From NCBI GenBank assembly GCA_002455915.1, contig DKLU01000049.1, forward strand, positions 1-8,137: a DNA stretch of 8,137 nt, read 5' to 3'. Made by a program: the position numbers and the translations under genes. The notes under the pieces are model-generated. The model was not told where the DNA came from, made no database searches, and saw only the letters and a program-made list of their open reading frames with translations. This DNA comes from Chryseobacterium sp. UBA6632 (GTDB lineage Bacteria; Bacteroidota; Bacteroidia; Flavobacteriales; Weeksellaceae). Of the stretch, positions 5,941 to 8,137 are shown one piece after another (positions within the stretch are counted from its first letter, which is position 1; each line of letters opens with the position of its first letter).

Positions 5941-6480
5941 TTACAAAGTAAGCAAATATACGAAAGCATTATAACTTTCCTGATAGAGTTCTACCCAGCC
6001 ACACAATACTTTATCAGCCTTGCCTGATTGTAAAATATGTTCTGAATACTCGTTTAAAAATTGTTCATCAAATTCGTCCAAAACAAAAAAAGCATTCTCT
6101 GTCTGCATTTTATGTTTGATACTGATTTCACCCACACAAATGTTGGGTAAAGTGTACACAAAAACCGCAGGACTCGGAAAATAATTTTCCTGAGAATTGA
6201 TGCTTTCCTGGTATTTAAAATCGGTGTCTAAACTTGATGATTTATTGGCAAAAACCAAAGCTGTTCTGCTGTGATCTTCGTCTTTTAAAATCATTTCAGA
6301 AGCAAGAAGAGCGAGTTTGCTTAAGTTATCCATTTTATGAAATTTTGGATAATTCAATTCTAAACTTTTATACGCTTCTTTCGCAAAGTCTGAAAAATTT
6401 TCAGTTTGAGTTTCAAAAATAATTTCGTTGTTGAGAATGATTTTTGAATTTTCTATGGTGCAAATGCCTGTTTTCTTCAT
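5941..6480 (-). CDS. Half-size ketosynthase-like protein (N-terminal lobe only), no catalytic residues
   Basis: From the ATG at 6480 the protein is 179 residues. A longer frame begins at 6531 but would overlap the upstream ketosynthase by 41 bases; the ATG at 6480 lies 10 bases after that gene's TAA and starts a clean [12 protein letters not shown], so I chose it. Traces of the condensing-enzyme N-terminal half are visible: [17 protein letters not shown] (49-65) resembles the helix before the core, [14 protein letters not shown] (74-87) matches the strand-plus-glycine segment, [18 protein letters not shown] (109-126) matches the helix before the nucleophile, and [10 protein letters not shown] (155-164) matches the V-x-A-G-G-x-D/E strand. 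Where Cys should be, the sequence is [10 protein letters not shown], and there is no C-terminal half with the two histidines. Cys115 lies in the preceding helix and is not the nucleophile. It may be a structural or regulatory partner of the adjacent ketosynthase; function is inferred only. Confidence 0.8.
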   Translation of the reverse strand: MKKTGICTIENSKIILNNEIIFETQTENFSDFAKEAYKSLELNYPKFHKMDNLSKLALLASEMILKDEDHSRTALVFANKSSSLDTDFKYQESINSQENYFPSPAVFVYTLPNICVGEISIKHKMQTENAFFVLDEFDEQFLNEYSEHILQSGKADKVLCGWVELYQESYNAFVYLLTL

Positions 6481-6490
6481 GGTTTTCACT

Positions 6491-7660
6491 TTAGCATTTT
6501 TCCAAAACAATTGCTGCATTACACCCACCAAAACCTGAAGCCGTTTTCAAAATATATTTGATTTCAGCAGGTTGGTTTTCTTTAATAATATTCAAAGATT
6601 GGGAAGTTCCTGTTTCTTCGAAATTTTTAGATGGAATTAATGTATTATTCAAAGCAGATTCCATTGAAATAATACTTTCCAACAATCCTGATGCGCCCAA
6701 ACAATGTCCGTAATAACCTTTCATGCTGTTTAGAGGAACATCTTGTAATTCCATTCTGTTGAAAGCGATGGCTTCCATTTCGTCGTTATATATTGTCGCC
6801 GTTCCGTGTGCAGAAATAAAATCAATTTTTTCTGTGGAAACATTGGCTTCTGTTATTGCATTTTTGATGCTTGCAAACAATCCGTCACCTGTTCTTGATG
6901 GTCCGGAAATATGGTTTGCATCATTAATTGCTGAGTCTCCTAAAACTTTAAAACTAAATTTTTCGTTTGAGATTGCTTCATCACTTCGTTCCTCGCAATG
7001 ACCTGTAATATAAACGGCTGCTGTCGCTTCACCAATATTGATTCCATCACGGTTTTTATCGTAAGGTTTACAGATTTCTGTTCCAATTGCTTGAAAAGAA
7101 TTGAAACCTGAAATTACAAACTCGGAAATTTCGTCTCCGGCAATCACAAAAGCGTCTTTATATTTTCCTGTCTGAATCATATTTTTTGCCACGGCAATCG
7201 CCATAACTCCTGAAACACAGGCATTAGACACCACAATTGGTTTCGTTTTAAACCCGAAAAAATCAGCAATCTTTTGAGCTAAACTGGAAAGAAAAACACC
7301 TTCCGGTAAAGTATTTTGATTTTTTAATAAACTGATATTTCCTTTTGTTGTTGATAAAATAAAAGCCGTTTCGTCTGAAATCTGATGTTTTTCAACCAAA
7401 GGTTTTAAACTTAGCAAAAACATTTTTTCAAGCCTTGTGAATTCAATATTGTCATTCTGAGCGGAGTCGAAGAATCTATTAAATTCATTTTCTAATTCAT
7501 TAGAATCAATCATCGAAGCGTAAAAAGGCTCCTGATTTTCTATGATTTTATGTAAAGCTACGCCAGATTTTCCTTCCAAAAGAGCATTCCAATTGGATGA
7601 AACATCAAAACCTAAAGGCGTGACGCAGTTATAATCTGTAATGTAAATTTCCTTCCTCAT
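6491..7660 (-). CDS. Beta-ketoacyl-ACP synthase (FabF-like), catalytically complete, carrying two repeat-derived segments
   Basis: This 389-residue protein is a full-length KAS I/II-type condensing enzyme. The active-site Cys148 sits in VVSNACVSG, the first His in AHGTAT (His285), the Lys/His pair in [12 protein letters not shown] (Lys314, His319), and a glycine-rich C-terminal [10 protein letters not shown] ends the fold. It should catalyse decarboxylative Claisen condensation of malonyl-ACP onto an ACP-bound chain in the cytoplasm, here probably in aryl-polyene chain elongation. Residues 62-70 (RFFDSAQND) and about 220-231 ([12 protein letters not shown]) are translations of dispersed repeat DNA; both fall in variable surface segments between conserved blocks, so activity may be unaffected. 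The gene follows the thioesterase with a one-base overlap and precedes a half-size ketosynthase-like gene. It could correspond functionally to one of the two active KSs known in aryl-polyene systems; which one cannot be decided from motifs alone. Confidence 0.9.
   Translation of the reverse strand: MRKEIYITDYNCVTPLGFDVSSNWNALLEGKSGVALHKIIENQEPFYASMIDSNELENEFNRFFDSAQNDNIEFTRLEKMFLLSLKPLVEKHQISDETAFILSTTKGNISLLKNQNTLPEGVFLSSLAQKIADFFGFKTKPIVVSNACVSGVMAIAVAKNMIQTGKYKDAFVIAGDEISEFVISGFNSFQAIGTEICKPYDKNRDGINIGEATAAVYITGHCEERSDEAISNEKFSFKVLGDSAINDANHISGPSRTGDGLFASIKNAITEANVSTEKIDFISAHGTATIYNDEMEAIAFNRMELQDVPLNSMKGYYGHCLGASGLLESIISMESALNNTLIPSKNFEETGTSQSLNIIKENQPAEIKYILKTASGFGGCNAAIVLEKC
6969..7002. 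repeat. Dispersed-repeat fragment inside the ketosynthase gene (copy B)
   Basis: The 34 bases begin GAGATTGCTTCATCACTTCG and end TTCCTCGCAATGAC on the plus strand. The reverse complement starts GTCATTGCGAGGAACGAAG, a very widespread bacterial interspersed repeat. Read with the gene it gives [11 protein letters not shown], a peptide I recognise as the usual translation of this repeat when it lands in coding DNA. It lies about 450 bases from copy A in the same ketosynthase, just after the conserved [13 protein letters not shown] block. It shares an exact TCACTTCGTT and the terminal AATGAC with the intergenic element at 3047-3129. Confidence 0.8.
7451..7477. repeat. Dispersed-repeat fragment inside the ketosynthase gene (copy A)
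   Basis: The 27 bases read GTCATTCTGAGCGGAGTCGA followed by AGAATCT on the plus strand. This is a word pattern I recognise as a common interspersed repeat in flavobacterial genomes, usually intergenic. Here it lies wholly inside the coding region and is translated from the minus strand as RFFDSAQND (residues 62-70 of the ketosynthase), with no stop or frameshift. The intergenic element at 3047-3129 ends in a related word (CGCTCTGAATGAC against CGCTCAGAATGAC here, minus strand). Recognition is from memory rather than a search. Confidence 0.7.
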
Positions 7661-8079
7661 TATAATCCCATTTTATCTTTCCAAGCCTGAAAAAATTCAG
7701 GATTATACAAACATAAATTATTGTCGGAATCCAAGAAAACCTGAATCGTTTCTCCTGAACAGACCAATTTATTTTCTTCGTTAAAAAGCTCGTATTTGTA
7801 AATTAATTTCGCAGCCGTTGAATTCACAAATGTTGTTACAATATTGAATGTTTCGCCATATTTTAAAGGCAAAAAATGTTCACAAGTGCTTTTTACAATT
7901 GGAGTTACATATCCTGCTTTTTGAATATCAAGATAAGTCAAACCATGCTGTCTGCCGAAAGCTTCCCTTCCGTCCTCGAAATACACGATGTAATGTCCAT
8001 GCCAAACAATTCCCAACGGATCTGTTTCGTTGAATCTTACACGAACGACTTCTGTACAAGTTAAATCTTTAGACTGCAT
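7660..8079 (-). CDS. Hot-dog acyl-CoA/acyl-ACP thioesterase (4HBT family)
   Basis: This 139-residue protein has the normal length for a single hot-dog-fold thioesterase of the 4-hydroxybenzoyl-CoA thioesterase/YbgC type. The family signature is near the N terminus: VRFNETDPLGIVWHGHYIVY at residues 14-33, with the expected Asp20 (nucleophile/general base position), His27 and Tyr30, followed by the hot-dog helix FEDGREAF. Such enzymes hydrolyse acyl thioesters in the cytoplasm; in aryl-polyene/flexirubin clusters one is regularly present and is thought to release or proofread chains on ACP or CoA. Its start overlaps the tail of the upstream gene, and its TAA shares one base with the ATG of the following ketosynthase (TAATG), so coupled translation is likely. 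The exact substrate is inference from context; the family call is secure. Confidence 0.88.
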   Translation of the reverse strand: MQSKDLTCTEVVRVRFNETDPLGIVWHGHYIVYFEDGREAFGRQHGLTYLDIQKAGYVTPIVKSTCEHFLPLKYGETFNIVTTFVNSTAAKLIYKYELFNEENKLVCSGETIQVFLDSDNNLCLYNPEFFQAWKDKMGL

Positions 8080-8137
8080 TTTGTTTTCTTTCGTAAATTA
8101 ATGACATTCCGACCATTGCAAGATAAAATAAAAATAA
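8069..8137 (-). CDS. C-terminal end of an upstream gene (partial), probably a membrane protein
   Basis: An open frame enters from the right edge and ends at a TAA at 8071-8069, giving 22 residues that finish ...MSLIYERKQNAV. The visible part is a hydrophobic stretch (LFLFYLAMVGM) followed by a short charged tail, as at the cytoplasmic end of a last transmembrane helix. Its stop lies 11 bases inside the thioesterase gene (ATGCAGTCTAA contains both the start and the stop), which fits a co-transcribed and possibly translationally coupled pair. Pigment clusters of this kind usually carry an MMPL-type exporter and other membrane proteins, but 22 residues are too few to name the family. That it is a real gene is inferred from the open frame, its hydrophobic character and the operon-style overlap. 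Confidence 0.6.
   Translation of the reverse strand, partial: LFLFYLAMVGMSLIYERKQNAV

Noticed and set aside
6481..6531. Longer N terminus for the half-ketosynthase (start at 6531)
   Set aside because: It would overlap the upstream ketosynthase by 41 bases and adds residues with no family resemblance; an ATG 10 bases after the upstream stop is the simpler start.
6723..7001. Plus-strand open frame of 92 codons opposite the ketosynthase
   Set aside because: It is antisense to conserved ketosynthase blocks including HGTAT and has no independent support; its end (SSLRSSQ) is the other-strand reading of repeat copy B.
7848..8064. Two overlapping plus-strand open frames opposite the thioesterase
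   Set aside because: Both are antisense to the hot-dog active-site region and overlap each other in different frames.

Overview
The window is AT-rich and tightly packed, and every credible gene lies on the minus strand, so the order of transcription runs from high to low coordinates. The AT-richness, a PorT-type outer-membrane barrel, A/T-rich start regions without strong Shine-Dalgarno sequences, and interspersed repeats of the GTCATTnnnnnGAATC kind all point to Bacteroidota, most likely a flavobacterium such as Chryseobacterium. This placement is from general resemblance; no search was run.

The content is part of an aryl-polyene/flexirubin-type pigment locus, a dissociated type II fatty-acid/polyketide-like system. 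The biosynthetic half, in order of transcription, is: the tail of an upstream gene (8137-8069), a hot-dog acyl thioesterase (8079-7660), a complete ketosynthase with an intact Cys-His-His set (7660-6491), a 179-residue protein that looks like only the N-terminal lobe of a ketosynthase (6480-5941), an acyl carrier protein (5835-5578), a second complete ketosynthase (5494-4295), and a ketosynthase-like protein lacking the catalytic residues, i.e. chain-length-factor-like (4298-3237). The last two are joined by an ATGA stop/start overlap, as expected of a KS/CLF partner pair.

A 245-base gap (2992-3236) filled with repeat-derived sequence separates this from an envelope half: a membrane-anchored NodB-type polysaccharide deacetylase (2991-2236), a LolA-like periplasmic carrier (2243-1617), a small lipoprotein (1651-1016), a PorT-family outer-membrane barrel (1008-406), a FabZ-like dehydratase (400-20) and the first seven codons of another gene (23-1). 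Start/stop overlaps or gaps of a few bases run through this half, suggesting one transcript. The dehydratase links it back to the biosynthetic half: thioesterase, ketosynthases, ACP and dehydratase build and process an ACP-bound polyene chain, while LolA, lipoprotein, barrel and deacetylase plausibly handle delivery of the product to, or its fit in, the outer envelope. The hallmark dialkylresorcinol genes (darA/darB), the ketoreductase and the aryl starter genes are not in the window, so 'flexirubin' rather than plain aryl polyene is an inference from the taxon.

The most unusual features are non-coding or mobile in character: (1) two different dispersed-repeat fragments read in frame inside one ketosynthase gene, with a related copy in the intergenic gap; (2) two spacers on either side of the ACP gene built from degenerate 8-base units arranged as large inverted repeats; (3) three ketosynthase homologues plus a half-size one, two of the four lacking catalytic residues.
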